Source: Paenibacillus sp. USDA918EY (GTDB lineage: Bacteria > Bacillota > Bacilli > Paenibacillales > Paenibacillaceae). From it: DNA of 64,000 nt. This document shows positions 44,193 through 53,166 of the stretch, in pieces. The notes under the pieces were generated by a model. That model was not told where the DNA came from and searched no databases. It saw only the letters and a list, made by a program, of their open reading frames with translations. Every line of letters starts with the position of its first letter. Position 1 is the first letter of the stretch. Position numbers and translations under genes: made by a program. Where the stretch lies: NCBI RefSeq assembly GCF_009870825.1, contig NZ_WTWY01000002.1, positions 1 to 64,000 of the forward strand. The letters are read 5' to 3'.

Positions 44193-45212
44193 CTAGAAGT
44201 AGTCCGGGATATGCAAAAAGCGGTATGCGGTGTTTTCGGTCCACGCATAGGAATCCTTGTAATCCCAGTAGCGCTGCCTGCTGCTGACCGTGTGCGCGTT
44301 GACCAGCGGCTGCCCGCCGGCATCGAAAGCGGTCACAATGGTCGAATGCTGGAAGGAGCCGTCCCCGTCCCAGTCATAAAAAATGAGGTCGCCGAGCATA
44401 AGCTGCTCCGGGCGCTCCACGATTTCCCCGCGGGTTCCCCACGCGCTTCCCGCCAAAAAAGCGGCCATCGCGTTGGAAACGGCCCAGCTGTAGCTCCACC
44501 ATTCTTTGCCGCCGACGTATCCCTTGTACCACCAGCCCGTTTCCCTTCTTCCAGTATAGTTGATTGGCGCGCCGCCTGCAAAGAGACATTGGGAAATGTA
44601 ATTGGTGCAATCGACGTCGAATACGGCGAATTCGGGGTTATTGGAATTCCACCATCTGTCGGCATACGCGGCCGCTTCCTCCCGCCGGTACCGGACGGAT
44701 TTGCGCCCGATGCCGCCGCCAAGAATATACGGGTTCAGGTAAGGCTGCGGGCTGCCGTCGTATGATTGCTGGTAGCCGATCTGCTGCGGCCCGGCATAAA
44801 CGTCCAGGCCCGATGCGGGCGGATGTTTTTCGGGCGTCAGATGCTCCACGGACACGATGACCCACTCGTCCCCGTCGCGAACAAGCGTCAGGCGCTCCCG
44901 CTGAATGATTTCTTCGGCATGGGTCACGCCGCCTTTTTCGTAAAAAAGCTGCACGTGCAGCAGCACGTCGATAACCGCCTCATCCGGCGAATCCTGGATC
45001 GTCCGCAGCAGCTTGGCCCTCGTTTCGCTGCGAAGGGGCCGGGCTCCACGCTCCGCGTACCACTCGGAAAGCCGGGCGGAGCGCTCCGCTCTGGCCATCA
45101 GGTAGGCCGGATCGGCCACCACCTGCTGCGTATGCTGCGATCTGTAATCGACCTGCAGCTGGTTATATTGATTCACATAGGTGTAAAGTGTCTGCTTCCA
45201 TTCCTTCTCCAT
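44193..45212 (-). CDS. amidase-domain (Amidase_6) protein
   Basis: A 339-residue protein with a helical N-terminal region and a C-terminal putative amidase domain. FDVDCTNYISQCLFAGG contains the presumed catalytic cysteine, and FQHSTIVTAF the histidine, as in NlpC/P60-like hydrolases. Such proteins occur widely in Bacillales and are thought to act on cell-wall peptides. No signal peptide is visible after the chosen start MEKEWKQTLYTYVNQ, which has GAGGGGAATC upstream; longer starts encode an unlikely N-terminus. It lies upstream of ddl on the same strand, 66 bp away, which may link it to wall metabolism. Confidence 0.85.
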   Translation of the reverse strand: MEKEWKQTLYTYVNQYNQLQVDYRSQHTQQVVADPAYLMARAERSARLSEWYAERGARPLRSETRAKLLRTIQDSPDEAVIDVLLHVQLFYEKGGVTHAEEIIQRERLTLVRDGDEWVIVSVEHLTPEKHPPASGLDVYAGPQQIGYQQSYDGSPQPYLNPYILGGGIGRKSVRYRREEAAAYADRWWNSNNPEFAVFDVDCTNYISQCLFAGGAPINYTGRRETGWWYKGYVGGKEWWSYSWAVSNAMAAFLAGSAWGTRGEIVERPEQLMLGDLIFYDWDGDGSFQHSTIVTAFDAGGQPLVNAHTVSSRQRYWDYKDSYAWTENTAYRFLHIPDYF

Positions 45213-45501
45213 TTGCTTGATTCCCCTCTCGTTTCCGTTACTTGCAGCCGTTTCAGCCCGAGACGGGCGAACCATGAACAAGCGATGCAACGGCCTCTTA
45301 TATAACGTATATGAACCTGAACGAGCCGCTATGAGCTTCAGTTCGTTCACGGTTGACCGGAGCGGTATGGGGAAAGAATGATAGGCAGCGGGTTTGGCGA
45401 GCCTAATTCATTGGCGGAACAAGGATCGTCGGCCCTTTGGGCGGTTGTTCCCGCGCCTTGAATCCATCTTTTCGTTTCATATAAATAGACGCAAAAAGTT
45501 C
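45213..45501. other. intergenic region, no gene found
   Basis: Between the divergent amidase-domain and acnA genes. Apart from the acnA promoter and operator listed separately, I see no conserved frame or strong structure here. Confidence 0.6.
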
Positions 45502-45530
45502 TTTACTCACCGGCTTGTAAACGGTATACT
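45502..45530 (+). promoter_or_regulatory. acnA promoter
   Basis: TTTACT (45502-45507), 17 bp, TATACT (45525-45530). Transcription would start near 45537, about 120 bases before the acnA start codon. Confidence 0.6.
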
Positions 45531-45558
45531 AAAAACAAACCTCACTATTTTGAAATTA

Positions 45559-45577
45559 TGTTTCATCTAGTGAAACA
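45559..45577 (+). promoter_or_regulatory. palindromic operator in the acnA leader
   Basis: TGTTTCATCTAGTGAAACA lies about 20-40 bases after the predicted transcription start. It differs by one central base from the palindrome before the IclR-type gene (60972-60990). A repressor bound here could act as a roadblock. Confidence 0.65.
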
Positions 45578-45658
45578 GGAACGGCAAAGTGATGGCTTAT
45601 CGCTTACCGCATCCCACCGAAAATGTTCACAAAAGCACATTCTCAAGGAGGTACATGT

Positions 45659-48373
45659 ATGACAGCAAAGGATCAATTCTCCACTGCCCGCAGCCTGGAA
45701 GTCGGCGGCAAAACATACCGCTATTACAGCCTGCAGGCGCTTGAAGAACAGGGACTCGGCAACATTTCCAAGCTCCCGTTCTCGATCAGAGTGCTTCTGG
45801 AAGCCGCTGTCCGCCAGTTTGACGGCCGCGCGATTACCGAGGAGCATATCAACCAGCTGGCCAAATGGAGCGAAGGCGTCGGCCGCAACAAAGAGATTCC
45901 GTTTATCCCTGCCCGGATCGTGCTCCAAGACTTCACCGGCGTGCCGGTTGTCGTCGACCTTGCCGCGATGCGCGACACGGTGAAAAAAGCGGGCGGAGAT
46001 CCGAAGAAGATCAACCCGCTCGTACCGGTCGACCTCGTTATCGACCACTCCGTTATGGTTGATGCCTTCGGCACACCCCAGGCGCTGAACTACAACATGG
46101 AAGTCGAATTCGAGCGCAACGAAGAGCGCTACCGCTTCCTGCGCTGGGCGCAAACGGCGTTCAACAACTTCCGTGCGGTTCCTCCGGCAACGGGTATCGT
46201 TCACCAGGTCAACCTGGAATACCTCGCTTCCGTGGCAGCCACTAAAACCGTTGACGGCGAAACCGTCGTATACCCTGACTCCCTCGTCGGAACGGACTCC
46301 CATACGACGATGATCAACGGTCTTGGCGTCGTAGGCTGGGGCGTCGGCGGCATCGAGGCTGAAGCCGGCATGCTCGGGCAGCCGCTTTATTTCGTCACTC
46401 CGGACGTCATCGGCTTCAAGCTGACGGGCAGCCTGACGGAAGGCGCAACCGCGACCGACCTGGCCCTGACGGTAACCGAAATGCTGCGCAAAAAAGGCGT
46501 TGTCGGCAAATTCGTCGAATTCTTCGGCCCCGGACTTGCCAACATCAGCCTGGCGGACCGCGCGACCGTAGCCAATATGGCACCGGAATACGGCGCAACC
46601 ATCGGCTTCTTCCCGGTTGACAGCGAAACGCTGTCCTACCTGCGCAACACCGGCCGCTCCGACGAACAAGTCGAACTGGTCGAAGCCTACTATAAAGCAC
46701 AAAACATGTTCCGTACGGCCGACACGGAAGACCCTGAGTTCACGGACATCATCGAACTCGACCTGGCTTCCGTCGTACCGAGCCTTGCCGGGCCTAAACG
46801 TCCGCAGGACCGCATCGAGCTGACGAACATGAAAAAAGCCTTTAACGACATCGTGCGCACGCCGATCGAAAAAGGCGGATACGGCCTCAGCGATGCCAAA
46901 ATCGAAGAAAAAGTGACCGTGAAGCATGCGGACGGCACCACCAGCCAAATGGGAACCGGCGCCGTCGTGATCGCCGCGATCACAAGCTGTACCAACACAT
47001 CCAACCCGAGCGTTATGCTGGGCGCGGGCATCTTGGCGAAAAAGGCGGTTGAACGCGGCCTGAAAAAACCGGGCTACGTGAAAAGCAGCTTGACGCCGGG
47101 CTCCCTGGTCGTTACCGAATACCTGGAAAAAGCAGGCCTGCTTGAGTCCCTGGAAGCGCTCGGCTTCTACGTTGCAGGTTACGGCTGCGCGACATGTATC
47201 GGCAACTCCGGTCCGCTTCCGGATGAAGTCAGCCAAGCGATTGCCGACAACGACATGACCGTTGCCGCCGTATTGTCCGGCAACCGGAACTTCGAAGGCC
47301 GCGTCCATGCGCAGGTCAAAGCCAACTACCTGGCTTCGCCTCCGCTCGTGGTGGCATACGCGCTGGCCGGAACGGTCAACATCGACCTGCAAAACGACCC
47401 GATCGGCCACGACCAACAGGGTGAGCCTGTATATCTGAAAGATATTTGGCCGACTTCCGCGGAAATCAAGGAAGCGATGAACCAATCCATGAACGCGGAA
47501 ATGTTCCGCAAAAAATACGCGAACGTCTTTACCGCCAACGAACGCTGGAACGCGATTCCGGTTCCGGAAGGCGAACTGTACGAGTGGGACGAAAAATCCA
47601 CTTACATCCAAAACCCGCCGTTCTTCAAGAACCTGGGAACGGAGCTGGATGACATTAAAGACATCAACGCCGCAAACGTACTGGCGCTGCTTGGAGATTC
47701 CGTCACGACCGACCACATCTCCCCTGCCGGCAACATCTCGCCGACCAGCCCTGCAGGCCTGTACTTGAAAGAACACGGCGTCGAACGCAAAAACTTCAAC
47801 TCCTACGGCTCCCGCCGCGGTAACCATGAAGTCATGATGCGCGGCACGTTCGCCAACATCCGGATCCGCAACCAGGTTGCGCCTGGAACCGAAGGCGGCG
47901 TCACGACTTACCTGCCGACGGATGAAGTGATGTCCATTTACGATGCTTCCATGAAGTATCAAAGCGAAGACCGCAACCTGGTCGTCATCGCCGGCAAGGA
48001 ATACGGGACAGGAAGCTCCCGCGACTGGGCGGCTAAAGGTACGTTCCTGCTTGGCGTCAAAGCCGTCATCGCCGAAAGCTTCGAACGGATTCACCGCAGC
48101 AACCTCGTCGGCATGGGCGTGCTTCCGCTGCAGTTCCAAGAAGGAGCCGGCTGGAAGAGCCTCGGCCTGACAGGCAGGGAAACATTCGACATCGCGGGTC
48201 TGAGCAACGACGTGCAGCCTGGCCAGTCGCTGACCGTGAAAGCGACGCGCGAGGACGGCACGACCTTCGAATTCCCGGTTACGGCACGTCTGGACAGCAT
48301 GGTGGACGTGGATTACTACCACAATGGCGGCATCCTGCAAACGGTGCTTCGCCAAATGATCGCAAACCAATAA
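45659..48373 (+). CDS. acnA: aconitate hydratase
   Basis: A 904-residue aconitase converting citrate to isocitrate in the TCA cycle. The 4Fe-4S ligands are Cys444 ([10 protein letters not shown]), Cys510 and Cys513 ([14 protein letters not shown]). [26 protein letters not shown] and the swivelling domain with [16 protein letters not shown] are present. Length matches the AcnA/IRP type (as B. subtilis CitB), which can also bind RNA when the cluster is lost. The start MTAKDQFST has AAGGAGG seven bases upstream. The leader carries a palindrome nearly identical to that upstream of the IclR-type gene. GC-rich codon use leaves long open antisense frames, which are not genes. Confidence 0.98.
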   Translation: MTAKDQFSTARSLEVGGKTYRYYSLQALEEQGLGNISKLPFSIRVLLEAAVRQFDGRAITEEHINQLAKWSEGVGRNKEIPFIPARIVLQDFTGVPVVVDLAAMRDTVKKAGGDPKKINPLVPVDLVIDHSVMVDAFGTPQALNYNMEVEFERNEERYRFLRWAQTAFNNFRAVPPATGIVHQVNLEYLASVAATKTVDGETVVYPDSLVGTDSHTTMINGLGVVGWGVGGIEAEAGMLGQPLYFVTPDVIGFKLTGSLTEGATATDLALTVTEMLRKKGVVGKFVEFFGPGLANISLADRATVANMAPEYGATIGFFPVDSETLSYLRNTGRSDEQVELVEAYYKAQNMFRTADTEDPEFTDIIELDLASVVPSLAGPKRPQDRIELTNMKKAFNDIVRTPIEKGGYGLSDAKIEEKVTVKHADGTTSQMGTGAVVIAAITSCTNTSNPSVMLGAGILAKKAVERGLKKPGYVKSSLTPGSLVVTEYLEKAGLLESLEALGFYVAGYGCATCIGNSGPLPDEVSQAIADNDMTVAAVLSGNRNFEGRVHAQVKANYLASPPLVVAYALAGTVNIDLQNDPIGHDQQGEPVYLKDIWPTSAEIKEAMNQSMNAEMFRKKYANVFTANERWNAIPVPEGELYEWDEKSTYIQNPPFFKNLGTELDDIKDINAANVLALLGDSVTTDHISPAGNISPTSPAGLYLKEHGVERKNFNSYGSRRGNHEVMMRGTFANIRIRNQVAPGTEGGVTTYLPTDEVMSIYDASMKYQSEDRNLVVIAGKEYGTGSSRDWAAKGTFLLGVKAVIAESFERIHRSNLVGMGVLPLQFQEGAGWKSLGLTGRETFDIAGLSNDVQPGQSLTVKATREDGTTFEFPVTARLDSMVDVDYYHNGGILQTVLRQMIANQ

Positions 48374-48387
48374 TCGTTTTATTGGAG

Positions 48388-48434
48388 GATATTGCAAAAT
48401 TCAAATCGCGACTTCAAGCGAATTTTGCAATATC
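48388..48434 (+). repeat. 15-bp inverted repeat after acnA
   Basis: GATATTGCAAAATTC and GAATTTTGCAATATC are perfect complements 17 bp apart, directly after the stop codon and before the true terminator. No T run follows. It may protect the acnA mRNA 3' end. Confidence 0.6.
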
Positions 48435-48442
48435 CCAAATGT

Positions 48443-48494
48443 AAAAAGGCGTTCCTGAAGCCATGGTCAAAATGGCTTTGGGAACGCCTTTTTG
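48443..48494. terminator. bidirectional terminator after acnA
   Basis: AAAAAGGCGTTCC-GAAGCCAT pairs with ATGGCTT-GGGAACGCCTTTTT (about 20 bp). It serves acnA and the convergent unknown operon. Confidence 0.88.
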
Positions 48495-48568
48495 GCTGTA
48501 TTTCTTCATTCATCGCCAGCTTATAACATTTACAATGCCGTACCGCATTACCAGCGTGCATACGCCGA

Positions 48569-49537
48569 CTAACGCAACCCGATATGATCAAATCGGTTTC
48601 GGATCCGCTCTTGCATAAATGTTTTGATCTGACCGATCGCTCCGTGCTCCGCCTGCTGCGCTTCATCAAATAGAAGAACAAGGCTTTGCTCCTTGCGCTT
48701 CATTCTGTTGTGATCACCGTCCATGGCTCCCATCACCTTCTGAAAGGCGTCCGCCACTCTCCGATACCCATCAGCCGCCGGTTCAAGCTGTGGCCACAGG
48801 CGGCTCAGCATTTCCATATATTCACTGACGTCTCGTTTGGCAGCCGCGTAACTTTCGAAAACGCCGGCAGCCTGCACGGGATCGTATACCCCATCGGATA
48901 AAGCTTGCTTAATTGCATCATAAGCGGCAAATCCGCAGGCATAATCGGCTTCCGGCAGTACCCGGTCAGGTGTTTCCCATTTGTAGGCGGCCTGCATCAA
49001 AGATTCTTTATATATTTCGAGCGGATCGAGCTCCACCGTTCCTTCGAAGACCTGATAGTACCAATATGGGGACTCGTTTTGTCCGAATTCATCGTATGGC
49101 AGCCGCTGCAGCCCAAGTCCTCCGCCGTCGTCATAATACAGGGTCCCTTCCTCGTCATCATACCCTGCCACAATGGCAAAGCCATCTTTCCAAATCACGG
49201 CTCCAACTCCCCGATCCAGCGAAGCCTTGATTTGCCCAATCGCTGCATCCCTGTAGAGCGGAAACGTCGGATGAAAAGAAAATCCGGCCGATGACGAAGC
49301 CGTGACCCCCACAAAATCCGCGGCAAGAAAGTTTTCCGCCATCCAATTGTAAGCCGTCGGCGATTCGGCGGTTAAACGCCGATGGACCGCAAACCGGAAA
49401 CCTGTGACGGTCACTCCGGACAGCACAGCCTTGGAATACGTCGTCCAACCGGCATGGGTTAGCACCGCATGCATGGCATCGACATAGGATCGGGACTCTA
49501 TGGTCATACCCAAATTCTTCAGAATCTTTTTCCCCAT
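48569..49537 (-). CDS. unknown protein, paralogue B of the WYL-linked pair
   Basis: A 322-residue soluble protein of unknown function. Residues about 100-190 (IGQIKASLDRGVGAVIWKDG, then GYDDEEGTLYYDDGGG and SPYWYYQVFEG) align with the neighbouring gene and resemble the papain/C39-like or BtrH_N-type fold, where GYDD follows the histidine. No cysteine lies in the N-terminal half, and the histidine position is Ala (FAIVAGYDD), so it is probably not a peptidase. The C-terminal 130 residues are helical. AAAGGAGG lies nine bases upstream of the ATG. It is the third gene of an operon with a WYL regulator and paralogue A. Confidence 0.75.
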   Translation of the reverse strand: MGKKILKNLGMTIESRSYVDAMHAVLTHAGWTTYSKAVLSGVTVTGFRFAVHRRLTAESPTAYNWMAENFLAADFVGVTASSSAGFSFHPTFPLYRDAAIGQIKASLDRGVGAVIWKDGFAIVAGYDDEEGTLYYDDGGGLGLQRLPYDEFGQNESPYWYYQVFEGTVELDPLEIYKESLMQAAYKWETPDRVLPEADYACGFAAYDAIKQALSDGVYDPVQAAGVFESYAAAKRDVSEYMEMLSRLWPQLEPAADGYRRVADAFQKVMGAMDGDHNRMKRKEQSLVLLFDEAQQAEHGAIGQIKTFMQERIRNRFDHIGLR

Positions 49538-49553
49538 CCCTTTCCCCCTCCTT

Positions 49554-50558
49554 TTATCTTGCGGAATGCAGTCCCCAGCGCGGAACCGTGGACCGGCTCA
49601 AATCGGGATATTGTCCGGATATTTTTTTGAAAATCCTCATTGCATGCTCTTCCAGCCGCTCAGCCTCTTTCAATATATCGACCAGAGCCGGAACAACGTG
49701 AGGACTCCATGCGCGTCTCCTGTTTTCGGCATCAACCCACCGATCAGGCGCTCCGAAGTTGCATACTAGCTGCTCATAACACTTTACCGCTTCATTTAAA
49801 CCTGGGAATAAAATCGCTGTGTCTTGCAAAAAGAGCATGATTTCATTTCGTGAAACCCGGAAAGAATCCAAAATATAAACGGCTCCGTGCGCATCAAAAT
49901 CCCCTTGCTCGAGCGCAGAGATATAATATGAATACGCCATCCTGCCGGATGCGATCTTGCGGTCAGGCGGAACGGAATAGGGGGTTTCCCAATCGTCCAA
50001 TGCCATGCGGAGCGCTTCGAGGGTCATGTCTTTTACCGGAATATCCACTTTCCCGCCAAAAATTTGAGCATACCAAAAAGGAGTGGAATTGATGCCAAAG
50101 TTATCGTATAAAACAATTCGGCTTTCCGAAGAGAATCCATCCTGTACATAAAAAATCCGGTCGGCATCGTCATATCCATGGATAACGCCAAACTCAGGCA
50201 GCCAATACACTGCCGCGAGTCCGCGGTCGAGGCTTGCTTTGATCCATTCAACGGCATCCTGCTGATACGACTTGAAGGTGGGATGCCGCGTCCTGCCTGC
50301 ATCCGTCACCGTGAAAATGCCCAGATTATCGGCAGCGCGTTTATGTACCGTCCCCCATTCCCCGTACGCACTAACGCAAAACGGCAGCAGCCTCTCGTGT
50401 ACAGAAAAAATGGAAGCCATGCCGCTCAGCGCTGATAGCATGTATTTCGGCCCGGAAAACAACCCTGCTCCCGTAAGGATCGCATACAGGCTATCTGTAA
50501 ATGACTTCGATTCCCTTTTCATTTCGAGTTCGAGAATCACTTCGGACACTGGCATCAT
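49554..50558 (-). CDS. unknown protein, paralogue A of the WYL-linked pair
   Basis: A 334-residue soluble protein related to the next gene: VEWIKASLDRGLAAVYWLPE, HGYDDADRIFYVQDGF and TPFWYAQIFGGKVDIPV match its paralogue's blocks in order and spacing. The histidine of HGYDD is present here, but no cysteine occupies the expected N-terminal nucleophile position (SLYAILTGAG). The C-terminal half is helical. The start overlaps the stop of the WYL gene as ATGA, with GGGGAGG just upstream, so translation is coupled; the second ATG of the pair is also possible. The function is unknown; binding of a small ligand or peptide is one idea. Confidence 0.75.
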   Translation of the reverse strand: MMPVSEVILELEMKRESKSFTDSLYAILTGAGLFSGPKYMLSALSGMASIFSVHERLLPFCVSAYGEWGTVHKRAADNLGIFTVTDAGRTRHPTFKSYQQDAVEWIKASLDRGLAAVYWLPEFGVIHGYDDADRIFYVQDGFSSESRIVLYDNFGINSTPFWYAQIFGGKVDIPVKDMTLEALRMALDDWETPYSVPPDRKIASGRMAYSYYISALEQGDFDAHGAVYILDSFRVSRNEIMLFLQDTAILFPGLNEAVKCYEQLVCNFGAPDRWVDAENRRRAWSPHVVPALVDILKEAERLEEHAMRIFKKISGQYPDLSRSTVPRWGLHSAR

Positions 50559-51460
50559 TCCTCCCCATACAAGCATCTTAATATTTGTTCGCATCGGTTC
50601 TGCAGCTTTGTTTTCAGCCATTTGGGGGATTCCAGCCTCTGCCATGATCCGAGCACAAGCTGCTGCAAAAATGCATCCGCATCATAAAACTCGATGTCGT
50701 AAAGACCATCTCCCGCCGATCGGGCTTTATAACCATGCCACGTATCGCCTTGAAGCTCCGAATTCAGTTTAAGCCTGGCCGTAAAAGGTTTGAGCCCGGG
50801 AGGCCCGGCTTTTGTGAGCGGAACCTCTTCCCCATCGTCTTGTTCGAAAATACGTCCCGTTATATGCAAGTTTTCGATGCGGTCCAGCCGGTAAAGCATC
50901 CTCCCGCCCCCATGCTCCCCATAAGCGGCGACATAATCGGCGTTGTATTGGGAAAGCAGCCGCACAGGGCATACGTTTTCCCGGGTCTGCCCGTTTTCGT
51001 GCCGGTAATGGAGATGCACGACCCTTCGGTGCGAAATCGCAAACGAAAGCTGCTGACTGATCTGAATAAGCCGGGGATCGGCTTCGAAAAAAGGGAGGCG
51101 GCGGGAATCCTCCCCTCCCTCTTCACCCGCGAACCTGCCCAGCAAATGGGCGACCCGCTGCACGCCGGACGGTGAATCGCTGCTGTACTCCCCGTATTTC
51201 CGGGCCAAAAACTTCAGCACCGACTTCTCTTCTTCCGTCATGTACAAATGCGGCAGCACATAGGTTCTGTCCTCGTAGCAGTAGCCGCGGTATTTGGCTA
51301 TGTAAAGAAGCGGAGCCCGCAAGGAAACCGCAAGGTATTCGATATCCCGCTGCGCCTGCCTTCTGGAAATTTCGAATTGAAGGGCAAGATCTTTGCTGCT
51401 CGGATAATGCCCTCCCCTAATCCGCTGGTCAAACCAGTGAATCCTGTGCATATTGCTCAT
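50555..51460 (-). CDS. WYL-domain transcriptional regulator
   Basis: A 301-residue regulator. An N-terminal helix-turn-helix (SSKDLALQFEISRRQAQRDIEYL, about 21-43) precedes a WYL domain at about 135-215 (VVHLHYRHENGQTRENVCPV, LLSQYNADYVAAYGE, MLYRLDRIENL). The name-giving Trp-Tyr-Leu is altered to Asp-Tyr-Val. WYL proteins sense nucleic-acid or nucleotide signals and often control defence or DNA-damage genes. It is the first gene of an operon with two paralogous unknown proteins, with a four-base overlap to the next gene. Confidence 0.85.
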   Translation of the reverse strand: MSNMHRIHWFDQRIRGGHYPSSKDLALQFEISRRQAQRDIEYLAVSLRAPLLYIAKYRGYCYEDRTYVLPHLYMTEEEKSVLKFLARKYGEYSSDSPSGVQRVAHLLGRFAGEEGGEDSRRLPFFEADPRLIQISQQLSFAISHRRVVHLHYRHENGQTRENVCPVRLLSQYNADYVAAYGEHGGGRMLYRLDRIENLHITGRIFEQDDGEEVPLTKAGPPGLKPFTARLKLNSELQGDTWHGYKARSAGDGLYDIEFYDADAFLQQLVLGSWQRLESPKWLKTKLQNRCEQILRCLYGEE

Positions 51461-51572
51461 ATCTCGCTTCCCCTCGCAACAAGAAGTGATGCCCTGCCAT
51501 TTTATTGAAGCATTCGCGGGCTTTCCGATACAAGCGGTTTTTCAAATTTTCCCCGGCCGCAAAACGCCCGAT

Positions 51573-51794
51573 TTACTCCTTCCGAATTGCGGATTCCGGC
51601 TTTCTACTGGCGGCGTCGACTCGTTCCTGCTCGGCTTTAAAGCATTTTTTGCACACCTTTAGAGCCGTTCCGTCCGTAGCCGTGCGCGTATACAGGAGCT
51701 TGATCCGCGTGCTGCGGCAAACAGGGCATGTTCCCCGCCCCCTGGACGGCAAACTCCATAATGCGCGACCTCGTTTCGTTTTTGCCATAGACAT
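51573..51794 (-). CDS. small four-cysteine zinc-ribbon protein
   Basis: A 73-residue basic protein with CPVC at 23-26 and CKKC at 48-51, a zinc-ribbon spacing. The N-terminus is Arg/Lys-rich (AKTKRGRALWSLPSRGRG). It could bind nucleic acid or ribosomal components. The start may be either of two ATG codons two residues apart (MSMAKTK); GAGG lies 4 or 10 bases upstream. It is alone on the minus strand behind the WYL operon. Family recognised only as a zinc ribbon. Confidence 0.7.
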   Translation of the reverse strand: MSMAKTKRGRALWSLPSRGRGTCPVCRSTRIKLLYTRTATDGTALKVCKKCFKAEQERVDAASRKPESAIRKE

Positions 51795-52035
51795 TCAACC
51801 TCATTTCATTTTTCCAAGTTACAGGACCATTATAGAAGACATGGTACGACATAAAATGTCGCATCAATTTCCGCCTTGAATTTTTGCAAAATTTAAATTT
51901 TCAAAATATGATGTTTATAAAACGCGCGAAACGGGTAACAGATGGTAAGAAACTGCGCCGAACCCACGGCGCTTCCGGTTTGCCCCGCTGCCCGACAAGC
52001 TCAAGGCCGGCAAACCTTCGGAAGGAGAGATCAGG

Positions 52036-52182
52036 ATGAACGTCCCGCGGATGATGCCCTTTCACCCTTCATATCCGAGACCTCAGGTCATTGCGCCGAA
52101 GAAAAAGGAAGATTCCCTGGAGCAAAACGCGACCTTTAAAGAACTGCTCAAAAAGAAAATGAACCAAAAACAACAACGTTGA
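52036..52182 (+). CDS. 48-residue basic protein
   Basis: A short frame MNVPRMMPFHPSYPRPQVIA, followed by a Lys/Glu/Gln-rich half ending NQKQQR. AAGGAGA lies seven bases before the ATG, and two strong hairpin terminators follow directly. It has no cysteine or membrane segment. The Shine-Dalgarno and terminators make it a likely real gene. Its last five codons fall within a 113-bp sequence repeated after the MFS gene at 54471. Confidence 0.6.
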   Translation: MNVPRMMPFHPSYPRPQVIAPKKKEDSLEQNATFKELLKKKMNQKQQR

Positions 52183-52280
52183 TATACGCTGCTCAGACAA
52201 AAGCGACTGCTTTCGGGCAGGCGCTTTTTGGCATGAAGCCGGCCGCATGTTTGCGGTCGGCTTTTTTGTCTTTTCCGTAC
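52168..52280 (+). repeat. direct repeat, copy 1, with two terminators
   Basis: Shares AAACAACAACGTTGATATAC at its left end and TTTTCCGTAC at its right end with 54471-54592. Between them, AAGCGACTGC/GGCAGGCGCTTTTT and GCCGGCCGCA/TGCGGTCGGCTTTTTT form two terminator hairpins, also conserved in copy 2. It terminates the 48-residue protein gene. Confidence 0.85.
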
Positions 52281-52400
52281 GCCGATCCCCTCATGCATAA
52301 TGAATTCGATCTGCCCAAACGCCTCAGACTCTGCATGCCTCGCTGCATCAAACAGGCCTATGAGATTTCGCGCGGTGCCCACGCAAGCATGGAACAAAAA

Positions 52401-52419
52401 ATACTGGACTACTCGTTCC
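52401..52419 (+). promoter_or_regulatory. TetR operator 1 (before tetR)
   Basis: ATACTGGACTACTCGTTCC matches the two operator copies before the MFS gene in its first eight and last five to six bases. It lies about 40 bases before the tetR start. Confidence 0.6.
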
Positions 52420-52456
52420 AGTTCGTATATACTTGTGCTCAAAGGAGGTGGCGCCG

Positions 52457-53041
52457 ATGGGCCGCACCAAAGAATTTGACCGGGATCAAGTGCTCCGCAA
52501 AGCTATGATGGTGTTCTGGGAGAAAGGTTACGAGGCGACGAGCATACCGGATTTGCTGGAAGCGATGGGTCTTAGCCGTTCCAGTTTGTACGAAACGTTC
52601 CAGGATAAGCAGTCCCTGTACTACGAGGCGATCCAGCACTACAAAAAAATGTCGCAAAGAAAGCGGGATCTGTTAATCGCCGCTCCTGCCGCCATTGAGG
52701 GCATCCGGCAGTATTTCGAGATTCATATCACGAATGCTTTTGCCGCGCAGGACGAAGTCCTTCCCAACGGGTGCCTGATTACGAACGCAGCCCTGAGTAT
52801 CGACGCCATGGACGAACCGCTGCAAAACATGGTCAAGAAGAGCTTTGAGGAACTGGAACAGCTGTTTTACGAAAAATTAAAGAGAGGACAGGAGACCGGA
52901 GAAATTTCTCCCGACAAAGACATTCGTCTCTTATCGTTCATGCTGCTCAATCTCAACCACAGCGTTAACGTGATGGCGAAAATTCAGCAGGACGGCGCCA
53001 AAGCGCGGGAAATGATGGGAATGGTGCTAGGCATGCTGTAA
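52457..53041 (+). CDS. TetR-family regulator of the MFS exporter
   Basis: A 194-residue repressor. The N-terminal helix-turn-helix is VLRKAMMVFWEKGYEATSIP, then LLEAMGLSRSSLYETFQDKQ (about 35-54). The ligand domain has NGCLITNAALSIDAMD. AAAGGAGG lies eight bases before the ATG. It is followed after 125 bp by an MFS gene. Matching operators precede both genes, so it probably represses itself and the exporter until a toxic compound binds. The pair lies between long direct repeats. Confidence 0.94.
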   Translation: MGRTKEFDRDQVLRKAMMVFWEKGYEATSIPDLLEAMGLSRSSLYETFQDKQSLYYEAIQHYKKMSQRKRDLLIAAPAAIEGIRQYFEIHITNAFAAQDEVLPNGCLITNAALSIDAMDEPLQNMVKKSFEELEQLFYEKLKRGQETGEISPDKDIRLLSFMLLNLNHSVNVMAKIQQDGAKAREMMGMVLGML

Positions 53042-53052
53042 TTTTTTTAACC

Positions 53053-53071
53053 ATACTGGAACGAATGTTCC
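53053..53071 (+). promoter_or_regulatory. TetR operator 2
   Basis: ATACTGGAACGAATGTTCC, containing the dyad GGAACgaatGTTCC. Confidence 0.65.
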
Positions 53072-53112
53072 GAAAAGGATTTTATCTATAACCATATAGG
53101 CTGCCTGCACTC

Positions 53113-53131
53113 ATACTGGAATGATCGTTCC
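53113..53131 (+). promoter_or_regulatory. TetR operator 3
   Basis: ATACTGGAATGATCGTTCC, 60 bp after operator 2 and 36 bp before the MFS start codon. Confidence 0.65.
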
Positions 53132-53166
53132 GATAAAGGATGCCTTATAAACAAAGGAGAAATGTT

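Noticed and set aside
45563..48397. A 944-codon open frame antisense to acnA
   Set aside because: It mirrors the aconitase gene, which has full family motifs. Long antisense frames are expected opposite GC-rich genes with biased third positions, and the translation shows no domain.
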